From: an uncultured Bacteroidales bacterium
GTDB lineage: Bacteria; Bacteroidota; Bacteroidia; Bacteroidales; UBA932
DNA length: 64,000 bases
Assembly (NCBI GenBank): GCA_944322585.1
Contig: CALUPB010000001.1
Location: 124,001 to 188,000 of the forward strand
Reading direction: 5' to 3'
The first letter of the stretch is position 1; every line of letters begins with the position of its first letter. The notes beneath the pieces were generated by a model. The model was not told the DNA's origin, made no database searches, and worked only from the letters and a program-made list of their open reading frames with translations. The position numbers were made by a program, and so were the translations under genes. This document shows, piece by piece, positions 35,516-45,190 of the stretch.

Positions 35516-38068
35516 ATGAATGGAATGAATTTCAAAGAATTACCTCTGTCTGGGACAAAGTCCCCGGTAAGAATGGGCGAGACGAACAAGACACCAGACA
35601 GGATAATAGTGCACGGGGCAAGGGTGCACAATCTGAAGAACATCGACGTGGAAGTGCCCTTGAACCGGATAACAGGCATAGCAGGGGTATCCGGGTCGGG
35701 AAAGTCCTCGCTTGCGCTCGGGGTGCTGTATGCGGAAGGCTCAAGACGCTACCTCGAATCCCTGTCCACCTACACAAGGCGAAGGATGACCCAGGCAACA
35801 AGGGCAGATGTGGATGAAGTGCTGTATGTGCCGGCTTCCCTCGCCATGCACCAGCGTCCCGGCATACCTGGAATACGGAGCACGTTCGGAACGGGGACCG
35901 AACTGCTCAACAGCCTGAGGCTCATATATTCGCGGCTGGCAAACCACAGATGCCCCAACGGGCACTACCTCCGGCCCTCGCTGCTTGTAGCGGCAGGGCA
36001 GGAACTCGTCTGCCCTGAATGCGGTGCACATTTCTTTGCCCCTTCGGCCGAGGAACTGTCCTTCAACAGTCAGGGAGCCTGTCCTGAATGCGACGGGACA
36101 GGGACAGTCCGGACCGTGGACGAATCCACACTCGTGCCGGACGAAAGCCTCAGCATCGACGAAGGGGCCGTCGCCCCGTGGAACACCCTGATGTGGTCGC
36201 TGATGACGGATGTCTGCCGCGCAATGGGAGTGCGTACCGATGTGCCTTTCAACCAATTGACAGACAGGGAGAAGGATATCGTCTTCCACGGTCCGGCCGA
36301 AAAGAAGCACATCTTCTACAAATCCAAGAATACGAACCAGGCCGGAGAACTGGACTTTACATACTACAACGCCGTCTATACGGTGGAGAATGCCTTAGCG
36401 AAAGTCAAGGACGAAAAAGGGATGAAGAGGGTCGAGAAATTCCTGAAGACGGAAGTCTGTCCGGACTGCGGAGGCTCCAGACTTTCGGATGCGGCCAGAG
36501 CACCTTTGGTACGGGGAATTTCACTTGCGGATGCCTGTCGGATGACTCTTGACGAACTGGTCGGCTGGGTGCGGGACATCCCGGCATCGCTGCCGGAGGA
36601 AATGCGTCCGATGGCGGAGAATATATGCGAATCCTTTCTCGATGCATCCCGGCGCCTGCTGGATCTCGGGGTAGGCTACCTGAGCCTCGACCGGGCCGCA
36701 TCCACTCTGTCTACCGGAGAAAGACAGAGGATGCAGCTTGCACGTGCTGTCAGAAACCGCACTACAGGAGTCCTCTACGTCCTGGACGAGCCGTCGATAG
36801 GACTCCATCCCGCCAACATAGCCGGTCTTGCCGGAGTGATGCATGACCTGATAGCCGACGGGAATTCGGTCGTACTCGTGGACCATGACACACAGATACT
36901 CTCCGAATCCGACCATATAATCGAGATGGGTCCCGGAGCCGGTTCGAAAGGAGGCAGAATAATTGCCGAAGGAACTATCGGAGACATCTGCAGCAATCCT
37001 GCTTCGAAGATAGGTCCGTTCCTGACCGGCAAGGCCGATATCCGCGTAAGGGAGAAAACCGCACAGGAAAACATTTTCAGCGAAGGCGGGATCCGTCTCT
37101 CTACCGGCAGGATACATACGGTCAGGCCACTGGAGGTGGACATTCCGAAAGGAAGGCTGACCGTAGTGACAGGAGTATCAGGCTCAGGAAAGACTACATT
37201 GGTACTGGAAAGCCTTATCCCAGGGCTGAAAGCCGCCATAGCAGGACAAAGGCTTCCGGATCATGTCAGACATATAGATGCCGACGGCATACGTCAGGTA
37301 AAGCTGATAGACGCCTCCCCCATCGGTATCAATGTACGTTCTACCGTAGCCACCTATGCCAATGTGCACGACGAACTCCGAAAAGTATATGCAAAGACGG
37401 ATGATGCCCGCAGGATGGGATACAGGGACGGGGACTTCTCATACAATACGGGCCGTCTGCGCTGTCCTACCTGCGACGGGACCGGGGTCATCAGTCTGGA
37501 TGTACAGTTCCTGCCGGACGTGGACATCCCGTGCCCTGACTGTCACGGTTCAAGATATGCAAAAGCCGCAGGACTGATAAGGAGGGAAAACGCAGCGGGA
37601 GAGTTCCATTCCCTTCCGGAACTGATGGACATGGACATCAGCGATGCCCTGGCCGCATGCGCCGACCTGAAGACTGTCCGCCAGCGCATGACAGTGCTGC
37701 AGGAACTCGGATTAGGGTACCTGACTCTCGGCGAAGAGACCCCGGGCCTTTCCGGAGGAGAGGCACAGCGGCTGAAACTTGCGAGCGAAATGGGACGGGG
37801 ACAGGCAGATTCCGTATTCGTGTTCGACGAACCGACCATCGGACTGCATCCGTCGGACGTGCAGACTCTCCTGAATGTTTTCCAGGAACTTGTCGCCCAC
37901 GGAGCGACAGTAGTGGTCATCGAACATGACCTCGACGTCATCAGAAACGCCGACTACATAATCGACATGGGTCCTGGTGGAGGAGAGAACGGAGGCCGTA
38001 TCGTAGCCACAGGCACTCCGGAGCAGATACGGTCATGCCCGGAAAGCATAACAGGCAGATACATCTGA
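35516..38068 (+). CDS. UvrA-like ABC ATPase lacking the UvrB-binding domain
   Basis: 850 residues against about 940 for UvrA. It has two ABC modules: Walker A GVSGSGKSSLALG (near 60) and GVSGSGKTTLVLE (near 545), ABC signatures LSTGERQRMQLA and LSGGEAQRLKLA, and Walker B VLYVLDEPSIGLHP and VFVFDEPTIGLHP. Zn-finger Cys pairs occur at CPNGH...CPEC, CPECDGTG, CPDCGGSRL and CPTCDGTG...CPDCHGS. Between RLANHRCP and ELSFNSQGACPECDG only some 40 residues remain, where true UvrA carries the roughly 115-residue UvrB-binding domain. It therefore belongs with UvrA2-type proteins linked to DNA-damage tolerance or drug resistance rather than to the standard excinuclease. Starts at 35525 or 35573 are possible. 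Confidence 0.88.
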   Translation: MNGMNFKELPLSGTKSPVRMGETNKTPDRIIVHGARVHNLKNIDVEVPLNRITGIAGVSGSGKSSLALGVLYAEGSRRYLESLSTYTRRRMTQATRADVDEVLYVPASLAMHQRPGIPGIRSTFGTGTELLNSLRLIYSRLANHRCPNGHYLRPSLLVAAGQELVCPECGAHFFAPSAEELSFNSQGACPECDGTGTVRTVDESTLVPDESLSIDEGAVAPWNTLMWSLMTDVCRAMGVRTDVPFNQLTDREKDIVFHGPAEKKHIFYKSKNTNQAGELDFTYYNAVYTVENALAKVKDEKGMKRVEKFLKTEVCPDCGGSRLSDAARAPLVRGISLADACRMTLDELVGWVRDIPASLPEEMRPMAENICESFLDASRRLLDLGVGYLSLDRAASTLSTGERQRMQLARAVRNRTTGVLYVLDEPSIGLHPANIAGLAGVMHDLIADGNSVVLVDHDTQILSESDHIIEMGPGAGSKGGRIIAEGTIGDICSNPASKIGPFLTGKADIRVREKTAQENIFSEGGIRLSTGRIHTVRPLEVDIPKGRLTVVTGVSGSGKTTLVLESLIPGLKAAIAGQRLPDHVRHIDADGIRQVKLIDASPIGINVRSTVATYANVHDELRKVYAKTDDARRMGYRDGDFSYNTGRLRCPTCDGTGVISLDVQFLPDVDIPCPDCHGSRYAKAAGLIRRENAAGEFHSLPELMDMDISDALAACADLKTVRQRMTVLQELGLGYLTLGEETPGLSGGEAQRLKLASEMGRGQADSVFVFDEPTIGLHPSDVQTLLNVFQELVAHGATVVVIEHDLDVIRNADYIIDMGPGGGENGGRIVATGTPEQIRSCPESITGRYI

Positions 38069-38144
38069 TCCGGCCGGGATAACGGCATGGCAGGCCCCCG
38101 GCCCTGCAACGGTCCGGAATGCATTTGAGGCAACTCCCCAGGGA

Positions 38145-38570
38145 CTATACCGACAGAAGTTCCTTCTCTGTAATGATATCCAGTCCGTATTTGCGGGCGA
38201 TTGCATCCACCATGGCATTGTCGCTCGTACGCAGGATCAGAAAGGCTTTCTCACCTGTCGAGAAACAGTACATGTATTCGACCGAAAGCCCCTCGCGGGT
38301 GAAATAATCCATCTGTTCCGCGAATTCAGCCGCCGTCGAATTGCAGGTAAGCGCCACGACATCGCTCTGCTGGGCACTGACACGGTTGGCCTTGAGCACT
38401 TCATACGCCTTGGCCGTATCAGAGGTAATCAGTCTCAGAATCCCATACTCCGACGTATCCGCTACAGTCGCCGCAATAATCCTGATATCGGCCTGTCCCA
38501 GAATCCCGAGGACTTCGTTCAGACGGCCGGACTTGTTTTCGAGAAATACCGATAGCTGTTTGATTGTCAT
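38145..38570 (-). CDS. ACT-domain protein (copy 2)
   Basis: 141 residues made of two ACT-like modules: MTIKQLSVFLENKSGRLNEVLGIL and a second beginning near VVALTCNSTAAEF. ACT domains bind amino acids. It is the last gene of the nine-gene operon, 9 bp after an acyl-CoA ligase stop, and mirrors the ACT/ligase pair at 39906-41615. Probably an amino-acid-sensing partner of the adjacent ligase. Confidence 0.85.
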   Translation of the reverse strand: MTIKQLSVFLENKSGRLNEVLGILGQADIRIIAATVADTSEYGILRLITSDTAKAYEVLKANRVSAQQSDVVALTCNSTAAEFAEQMDYFTREGLSVEYMYCFSTGEKAFLILRTSDNAMVDAIARKYGLDIITEKELLSV

Positions 38571-38579
38571 ATCTGTACC

Positions 38580-39887
38580 TTATTTGTTTTTACGCAGATC
38601 CTTTACCCGGACAGCCTTGCCGGTCTCCTGCGGCAGGGTTCCCCTGTCGACCAGTCTGACCTTGGGAGTAACCAGTATCTCGTCCTTGAGCTGGCGGGTT
38701 ATATCACGTGTCAGCCTCTGAAGCTGTGAATAGTCGTCTGTAAAGAGATCTCCGAGTTCGACCTCGACCATTACCTCATCATTGCTGTTGACAGTATCCA
38801 CCGTTATCAGGTAATTCGTCCCGAGTTCCCGGAACTGCATCAGGATTTTCTCTATCTGCATCGGGAAAATATTGACACCCTTGACGATGAACATGTCATC
38901 GCTTCTGCCCTTGATCCTGTCGATACGACGGTGAGTGCGGCCGCACGGACATTCTCCCGGGATTATGCGTGTCAGATCCCTGGTACGGTAGCGGATCAGA
39001 GGCATCGCCTCGCGGTCGAGCGTCGTCAGTACGAGCTCTCCGACCTCCCCGTCAGGGAGAGGCTCCAGAGTCTCCGGGTCGATGATTTCCATTATGTAAC
39101 AGTCCTCCCAGAGATGAAGTCCGTTCTGACAAGGGCATTCGAAAGCCACTCCAGGACCGCTCATCTCTGACATTCCGAAAGAATTATAGGCCTTCACTCC
39201 GAACGCTTCCTCGATTTTCCGCCGCTGGGCTTCAGTATGGGGCTCTGCTCCTATGACCAACGTCGTGAGCCGGGTATCCGTCCGCGGAGATATTCCCATT
39301 TCACGCATGACTTCATATAACCTGAACGCATAGCTCGGAATGGCATGGATAGCCGTTGTCCCGAAATCCCGGATGAATTTGATCTGACGGACCGTATTGC
39401 CGGCCGCGGCAGGAACGGTCAGTGCCCCGAGCAGTTCCGCCCCGTACTGGAAGCCCAGACCCCCGGTGAACATCCCGTACCCTGAAGTGTTCTGGAACAC
39501 GTCCGTATTCCTGAGCCCCACCATGTAGAGACATCTGGCGACCCTGCCCGCCCAGCACTCCAGATCATGCTGCGAGTGGCAGATAACCGTAGGATTCCCT
39601 GTCGTACCGCTCGACGAATGAAGTCGGACGACCCTGTCCGCCGGAACCGCAACCAGTCCGAACGGATAGTTGGACCTCAGGTCTTCCTTGGTGGTGAACG
39701 GCAGTCTGCGCAGATCCCCGAGAGTGCGTATACTGTCCGGAGTAATGCCGAGTTTTCCGAGGCGCGTACTGTAGAACGGGCTGCGCAGTGCGGTGCCGAT
39801 ACTTTCTTTCAGTCTCTTCAGCTGAAGCGTCTCCAGAGAGGAACGCTCCATGGTCTCGATTTCGGGTTGGAAATAAAGGTTATCCAT
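38580..39887 (-). CDS. paaK: Phenylacetate-CoA ligase family enzyme (copy 2)
   Basis: 435 residues, adenylate-forming family. The AMP-binding P-loop is HSSSGTTGNPTVICHS (about 92-107), followed by YNSFGMSEMSGPGVAFEC, the hinge region LVLTTLDREAMPLIRYRTRDL, and a C-terminal Lys-containing VKGVNIFPMQIE. It activates an aryl acetate to its CoA thioester. In this operon the acids would be the aryl- or indole-acetate products of the ferredoxin oxidoreductase; running backwards it could yield ATP from the CoA ester, as proposed for such operons in anaerobes. It is paired with the ACT gene downstream. Confidence 0.9.
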   Translation of the reverse strand: MDNLYFQPEIETMERSSLETLQLKRLKESIGTALRSPFYSTRLGKLGITPDSIRTLGDLRRLPFTTKEDLRSNYPFGLVAVPADRVVRLHSSSGTTGNPTVICHSQHDLECWAGRVARCLYMVGLRNTDVFQNTSGYGMFTGGLGFQYGAELLGALTVPAAAGNTVRQIKFIRDFGTTAIHAIPSYAFRLYEVMREMGISPRTDTRLTTLVIGAEPHTEAQRRKIEEAFGVKAYNSFGMSEMSGPGVAFECPCQNGLHLWEDCYIMEIIDPETLEPLPDGEVGELVLTTLDREAMPLIRYRTRDLTRIIPGECPCGRTHRRIDRIKGRSDDMFIVKGVNIFPMQIEKILMQFRELGTNYLITVDTVNSNDEVMVEVELGDLFTDDYSQLQRLTRDITRQLKDEILVTPKVRLVDRGTLPQETGKAVRVKDLRKNK

Positions 39888-39905
39888 GACAAGTCAGTTT
39901 AAAGC

Positions 39906-40307
39906 CTACAGGATGTCTGCGTGTTTTTCTTCAAGAATCCGGAGACATTTCTCCCGATCGTTCGGATTGATTATGACATCTGCCCGCTCCGACTGGGCAA
40001 ATGCATACATGTATTCGATGAATATGCTGTTTTCCGCCAGACTTTCGAGGATTTTCGACAACGCTCCGGGCCTGTTGGGACAGTGGATGGCAATCACGTC
40101 TGTCAGTATCACGGCAAATCCCGCATTGCGCAGGACTTCCACCGCCTTGTCGACCTCGTGTACGATAAGCCGCATGAGTCCGAAATCAGTCGCCTCCGCT
40201 ATACAGAAAGCGAGCATATTGATACCATTGGCAGCCAGGACCTTGGTCACTTCGTTAAGACGTCCGGTCTTGTTCTCCAGAAAAACTGAAATCTGTTTGA
40301 TAGTCAT
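39906..40307 (-). CDS. ACT-domain protein (copy 1)
   Basis: 133 residues with two ACT modules (MTIKQISVFLENKTGRLNEVTKVL; VIAIHCPNRPGALSKILESL). The N-terminus is nearly the same as the copy at 38145, pointing to duplication of a ligase/ACT pair. It begins 6 bp after the upstream ligase stop. Confidence 0.86.
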   Translation of the reverse strand: MTIKQISVFLENKTGRLNEVTKVLAANGINMLAFCIAEATDFGLMRLIVHEVDKAVEVLRNAGFAVILTDVIAIHCPNRPGALSKILESLAENSIFIEYMYAFAQSERADVIINPNDREKCLRILEEKHADIL

Positions 40308-40313
40308 GATGAA

Positions 40314-41615
40314 TTATGTTAATTGTCTCCGGTCTATAACTCTTACGCTCTTGCCCTCGGATCTGGAAATCGATCCGGGTTCCATAAGCTTGACGTCCGC
40401 ACTGATAGAAAGGACGCTCTTAAGCTTGTCCGCAAGCCTCCTGCGCAGTCTCAGCATCTCTCCGAGTTCGTCACTGAAATAATCCCTCCTGACCTCTACC
40501 TGGACCTGAAGAGTATCCAGACAATCGATACGGTCCACAACCATAAGATACACCGGCTCGAATTCGGGCATTTCGAGAATGACGCTTTCCACCTGCGACG
40601 GGAAGACATTGATACCACGGATAATCAGCATGTCGTCACATCTTCCTATTATCCGTGTCATCCTCACATTTGTCCTGCCGCAGCCGCATTTACCGTCCGT
40701 CAGGGAACACAGATCCCTGGTCCTGTACCTGAGCAGCGGCATGCCCGTCTTCGTGAGAGTGGTGAATACAAGTTCCCCGACAGTACCGTACGGAAGAGGC
40801 TCAAGGGTATCAGGGTCGATAATCTCCGGGTAGAAATGGTCTTCCGAAATATGGGAACCGTTCTTGCATTCGCATTCATAGGAGACTCCGGGTCCGATAA
40901 TCTCACTGAGGCCGTACAGATTGTAGGCCTGAAGCCCGAGCCGGGATTCAATCTCATGTCTCATGTTTTCAGTCCACGGTTCCGCACCGAAAGCCCCTAT
41001 CTTCAGAGATATGTCATCGCGGGTCATCCCGTTCTTCTCCATTGCCTCTGCCAGATAAAGCGCATACGAAGGCGTACAGGCAATGCCCGTAACCTTCAGA
41101 TCCCTCAGCAGCCTCAGGTGCTTGTCGGTATTCCCCGTCGATGTTGGTATCACGGTAGCGCCCACATACTCGACTCCATAGTGCGCTCCCAGACCTCCGG
41201 TAAAAAGGCCGTATCCGTAACCGACCGAAAAGATATCGTTTTTGGTTACGCCATAGGCCGTAAACGCTCTGGCGGCACTTTCACTCCATATCTCAAGATC
41301 CCTGCGGGTGTATCCGACAACGGTCGGATTGCCGGTAGTGCCTGATGAAGCATGGATCCTGACTATTTCAGACTGACCGGCAGCCTGAAGCCCTGTCGGA
41401 TAATTGTCCCGCAGATCCTGCTTGGTGGTAAACGGGAGTTTCCCGATGTCCCCGATTTCCCTGATATCATCGGGAGTAAGGCCGGCCTCCTGCATCTTCT
41501 CCCTGTAGAAAGGCACATTGTGATAGACGAGTTCGACAAGCTTGTGCAGACGCTTGCCCTGGAGATCGGACATTTCGTCCCTGCTCATGCACTCTTTGCT
41601 TTTATTCCATATCAT
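40314..41615 (-). CDS. paaK: Phenylacetate-CoA ligase family enzyme (copy 1)
   Basis: 433 residues. P-loop HASSGTTGNPTVVGYT at about 90-105, YNLYGLSEIIGPGVSYEC, ELVFTTLTKTGMPLLRYRTRDL, and the C-terminal RGINVFPSQVESV. It is about the same length as copy 2 but diverged throughout, so the two may prefer different aryl acids. It follows the aminotransferase by 18 bp and precedes ACT copy 1. Confidence 0.91.
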   Translation of the reverse strand: MIWNKSKECMSRDEMSDLQGKRLHKLVELVYHNVPFYREKMQEAGLTPDDIREIGDIGKLPFTTKQDLRDNYPTGLQAAGQSEIVRIHASSGTTGNPTVVGYTRRDLEIWSESAARAFTAYGVTKNDIFSVGYGYGLFTGGLGAHYGVEYVGATVIPTSTGNTDKHLRLLRDLKVTGIACTPSYALYLAEAMEKNGMTRDDISLKIGAFGAEPWTENMRHEIESRLGLQAYNLYGLSEIIGPGVSYECECKNGSHISEDHFYPEIIDPDTLEPLPYGTVGELVFTTLTKTGMPLLRYRTRDLCSLTDGKCGCGRTNVRMTRIIGRCDDMLIIRGINVFPSQVESVILEMPEFEPVYLMVVDRIDCLDTLQVQVEVRRDYFSDELGEMLRLRRRLADKLKSVLSISADVKLMEPGSISRSEGKSVRVIDRRQLT

Positions 41616-41633
41616 TTCCGTAAAATTAAATAA

Positions 41634-42959
41634 TCATTCGACAGGATGATCTTCCCTGAACCGTTCCATTCTCCTGCGGAGCACCGGATACAGGTCTTCC
41701 CTCATTCTCGAAGTACAGGCCCTTATCCCGCTCTGGCAGCTGCCCGTAGTCCCGAGGTTTATACAGCTGACCCCGTAATGGAGCAGTTCCTTCAGCAGTT
41801 CCCCTCCGCTCATGTTCCCGTAACCGAGGGTAAAGAAGAATCCGTCCCCCACTCTCTGGCTTGCATCATAGTCATAGACAATATGGAAACCGTTATCGGT
41901 GAATATCTTCTTCATCTTCCCGGCCCTGTCGGCATAGACCCTCGTATCGGCCACGAAATCTATTCTCTCTTCACATGCCGCCTTCAGCATTTCCGCATAG
42001 GCGAACTGTGTGGACGTCGTACATCCGCTCGTAATCATATAGAGGACGGACGCAATGAACGTCTCTCCGAAAATCCCAGAATCCCCGTAACGTGCGGCAA
42101 GATTCGGGTAATGTCTGTCGAAAAGCGCATCGGAGATGCATGCAAGTGCCATTCTCTGGCCTGCATAGCTGAAAATCTTCGAAGAGGACAGCATGAGAAT
42201 GTAATTGTCCGTGTACCTTGCAACCGTAGGAGGATAAGGAGGACTGTACGGCCTGCCGAAATCCTTTCTGAAATCCATACAGAAATATGCCATGTCCTCC
42301 ATCACTACAGCATCATACCTGTCGGCAAGCTCCCCGATTATCCCGAGCTCCTGCTCTTCGAGACATATCCATGCGGGATTGTTGGGATTGGAATAGACTA
42401 TCGCCGCAATATCTCCGGACGACATCATGGATTCGAGTTTTTCCTTCAGCCTGTATCCCCGGAAACCGTATATGTCGAATGAGACCCAGTCTATACCGAG
42501 TATCCTGAGCTGGGATTTCTGTATCGGGAATCCGGGATCGACAAACAGCACCTTGTCCTTGCCGCGCAGCCTCTGGGTACATGCGATGAAAGATGCAAAA
42601 GACGCTGCCACCCCTCCCGTTGTCGGGATACATGACCTTGCACTTATGTCTATGTCAAGGAAAGCCTTCACGAACCGGGACGCCTGCTCCTTGAGCACCG
42701 GAACGCCTGCCGCCGCAGGATACTGCGACACTATGCCGCTGTCGAGAGCAGCCTTCTCCGCCTCGATGCCTATCCTGTTGGGAGGCAGACCGGGAGAACC
42801 CTGGTCCATCCGTATGAAAGGGATGCCCGTCCTTTCTTCGAGAGCTGATGCGACGAGCAGGATTTCTCCGATAGTGGCATTCTCGAGATCAGCTATGTTA
42901 AGACTGTCAACAATCTCTGTCACCAGTTCCCTGCCGAACACCTTATTGTCGTCTGCCAT
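41634..42959 (-). CDS. PLP-dependent aminotransferase, class I/II
   Basis: 441 residues. Fold-type I features: substrate/cofactor residues in YSNPNNPAW, the Asp in VVMEDMAYF, and the Schiff-base Lys in LSSSKIFSYAGQR. Its start overlaps iorB by 17 bp. In this operon it would transaminate aromatic (or branched) amino acids to the 2-oxoacids that IorAB decarboxylates. Substrate is inferred from context only. Confidence 0.88.
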   Translation of the reverse strand: MADDNKVFGRELVTEIVDSLNIADLENATIGEILLVASALEERTGIPFIRMDQGSPGLPPNRIGIEAEKAALDSGIVSQYPAAAGVPVLKEQASRFVKAFLDIDISARSCIPTTGGVAASFASFIACTQRLRGKDKVLFVDPGFPIQKSQLRILGIDWVSFDIYGFRGYRLKEKLESMMSSGDIAAIVYSNPNNPAWICLEEQELGIIGELADRYDAVVMEDMAYFCMDFRKDFGRPYSPPYPPTVARYTDNYILMLSSSKIFSYAGQRMALACISDALFDRHYPNLAARYGDSGIFGETFIASVLYMITSGCTTSTQFAYAEMLKAACEERIDFVADTRVYADRAGKMKKIFTDNGFHIVYDYDASQRVGDGFFFTLGYGNMSGGELLKELLHYGVSCINLGTTGSCQSGIRACTSRMREDLYPVLRRRMERFREDHPVE

Positions 42960-43521
42960 ATTCCTGTCCTTTTCCGAAAGCCTTCAAATTCATGTCCACA
43001 ATTCCATCCCCCTTGGGAGCGAACACATTCCGGATGCTTTCCATGAGCTGCTCCGCAGACAATATGCCCAGATACCCGGCTGCCGCACCGAGCAGGACCA
43101 TATTTGCCGATTTAGGCATAGAGTTTTCCTTCGTGATTTTCCCGAGATCGACGGTCACGACATTGTCCATGCTCCCGAGGACTTCCATGACTTTCTCTTC
43201 CGGATAAGGTTCGATATTCCTGAACGGGGAGGACGACGTTATGACATACCCGTCCTTATGCAGGAACGGCAGATACCTGAGCGCCTCCATCGGCTCCATG
43301 GACAAAATGATGTCCGCCGAACCGACAGGCACCAGATCGGAATATATTTCCGAATCGGAAAGCCTCAGTCCGGACTCGACTTCTCCCCCGCGCTGGCTCA
43401 TGCCGTGCACTTCCGCCTGCCTGAGGTTCAGTCCGGCCCTCGTTGCGGCATCGCCTATAATTGTCGCTATTGAGAGGATACCCTGTCCTCCCACTCCTGA
43501 TAGAATAATATCCCGTTTCAT
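42943..43521 (-). CDS. iorB: Indolepyruvate ferredoxin oxidoreductase beta subunit
   Basis: 192 residues from ATG 43521 (MKRDIILSGVGGQG), whose ATGA overlaps the iorA stop. The glycine-rich SGVGGQGILSIATII and the QAEVHGMSQRGGEVESGLRL segment are typical of the gamma/beta chain of 2-oxoacid:ferredoxin oxidoreductases. With IorA it converts aryl pyruvates and CoA to aryl-acetyl-CoA, CO2 and reduced ferredoxin. Confidence 0.93.
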   Translation of the reverse strand: MKRDIILSGVGGQGILSIATIIGDAATRAGLNLRQAEVHGMSQRGGEVESGLRLSDSEIYSDLVPVGSADIILSMEPMEALRYLPFLHKDGYVITSSSPFRNIEPYPEEKVMEVLGSMDNVVTVDLGKITKENSMPKSANMVLLGAAAGYLGILSAEQLMESIRNVFAPKGDGIVDMNLKAFGKGQEYGRRQ

Positions 43522-45134
43522 CTTTTTTCCTCCCCGTTGTCCGCAATACGTTTTTTCCTTGCAAGTGTCTGCATGCACTCCCGTCGCGGAATAATGACAG
43601 ACACTCCCCTGTATTCGATTTCCTCCCTTATGGTCTCCGTGATTTCGTCCATGTTCTTCGGAGCCGGCACGACAACCCTCACATGGTCAGGACTGACCCC
43701 GAGTGCCATGCATATGGCCTCGAACTTGCCTGTGCCGGACGAATCCTGCCCTCCTGTCATGGCCGTCGTAAGATTGTCGGAAATGACCACCGTAATGTCG
43801 GAGCCGTCATTGACCGCATCCAGCAGGCCGGTCATCCCGCTGTGCGTAAAGGTGGAATCCCCTATCACTGCGACCGCCGGCCAAAGCCCGGCATCAGCCG
43901 CCCCCTTGGCCATGGTTATAGAGGCGCCCATGTCCACACACGAGTCTATGGCACAGAACGGAGGCAGGGCCCCGAGAGTGTAGCAGCCTATATCGGCGAA
44001 CACCCTTGCATCAGGATATCCGGCAAGTACTTTATTCAGAGCGATATATACATCCCTGTGTCCGCACCCCGCGCACAGGGCCGGCGGTCTCGGGACAATA
44101 CATTCAGGGACATTGAATGCCGGGACCCTCTTCATTCCCATGGCAGCCGCCACATTGTCAGGATTCAGTTCCCCTGTCCGCGGCAGGTCTCCTGTAAGAC
44201 GCCCTTTCAGGACATAATTCCAACCGGCTATGCCTCTGACCTGCTCTTCTATAAAAGGCTGGCCGTCCTCCACGACCAATATTTCCCTGCACCTGCCGGC
44301 AAAGTCCCTTATCCTGTCGGCCGGAACGGGATACTGGGAAATCTTCATCACATGGAAACCCGCTTCCGGCGCATTGTTCTCCATCACGTAATTGAACCCC
44401 GTACCGCAGGTGATGATACCCCTGTCACCGTGTTCAGAGAGAATCGTCCTGAAAAAGGGAGCCTCTCCCGAAAGTTCCTGCAGATGCGGCTGTCTTGAAG
44501 TCAGGCCGGCGTTTTTTCTTTTCGCATTGGCAGGCAGAAGAACCCATGACGACGGATCATCGGCCGCAGGTTTCCTTATCGTTTCATATTTTCCCGCACC
44601 CGTATCCACGGCAGCCCTCGAATGCGCGAGCCGGGTCGTTATCCTCATCAGCACCGGCAGTTTCTCCCTTTCAGACAGTTCAAAGGCATATCCGGTCATC
44701 TCATAGGCCTCCTGCTGGGAAGACGGCTCAAGCACGGGAATCATGGCAAACTTTCCGTAAAATCTCGAGTCCTGTTCATTCTGGGAAGAATGCATGGACG
44801 GATCGTCGGCCGCCACCACGACCAGTCCCCCGTTCACACCGGTCATTGCGGAATTGACAAAGGCATCGGCCGCCACATTCATTCCCACATGCTTCATGCA
44901 CACCATACTGCGGCATCCGGCATAGGACATGCCGAGAGCAGCTTCCATCGCCGTCTTTTCATTGGTGCTCCATGTGCAGTGGACACCGTTCTCCGCGGCG
45001 GCGGCGGAACGCTGTATATATTCCGTTATTTCCGTACTCGGTGTTCCGGGATAGGCATATACGCCCTTTATTCCCGCTTGCAGGGCGCCCTCGGCGATGG
45101 CCTCGTCGCCCAATAACAGTCTGATCCGTGTCAT
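43518..45134 (-). CDS. iorA: Indolepyruvate ferredoxin oxidoreductase alpha subunit, no ferredoxin tail
   Basis: 538 residues. The N-terminal pyrimidine-binding domain (GDEAIAEGALQAGIKGVYAYPG; TPSTEI) is followed by a TPP-binding domain with CAGCGHRDVY, DIGCYTLG and the Mg/TPP stretch VIGDSTFTHSGMTGLLDAVN. Archaeal and many bacterial IorA proteins end in two 4Fe-4S motifs. Here the chain stops soon after VIIPRRECMQTLARKK and no CxxCxxC motif is present, so electron transfer must use an external ferredoxin directly or an unlinked subunit. The frame ends cleanly in overlap with iorB, so this is not a truncation by frameshift. Confidence 0.93.
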   Translation of the reverse strand: MTRIRLLLGDEAIAEGALQAGIKGVYAYPGTPSTEITEYIQRSAAAAENGVHCTWSTNEKTAMEAALGMSYAGCRSMVCMKHVGMNVAADAFVNSAMTGVNGGLVVVAADDPSMHSSQNEQDSRFYGKFAMIPVLEPSSQQEAYEMTGYAFELSEREKLPVLMRITTRLAHSRAAVDTGAGKYETIRKPAADDPSSWVLLPANAKRKNAGLTSRQPHLQELSGEAPFFRTILSEHGDRGIITCGTGFNYVMENNAPEAGFHVMKISQYPVPADRIRDFAGRCREILVVEDGQPFIEEQVRGIAGWNYVLKGRLTGDLPRTGELNPDNVAAAMGMKRVPAFNVPECIVPRPPALCAGCGHRDVYIALNKVLAGYPDARVFADIGCYTLGALPPFCAIDSCVDMGASITMAKGAADAGLWPAVAVIGDSTFTHSGMTGLLDAVNDGSDITVVISDNLTTAMTGGQDSSGTGKFEAICMALGVSPDHVRVVVPAPKNMDEITETIREEIEYRGVSVIIPRRECMQTLARKKRIADNGEEKR

Positions 45135-45190
45135 AAGTCCGTTTTATAATAATTGTCTGAATATCCGTCCGGCACCATGCATGGCATCCG

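Noticed and set aside
43518-45134. Truncation of IorA by frameshift
   Set aside because: The missing ferredoxin tail could suggest damage, but the stop overlaps the iorB start cleanly and no downstream frame carries the Cys motifs, so the short form is the real gene.
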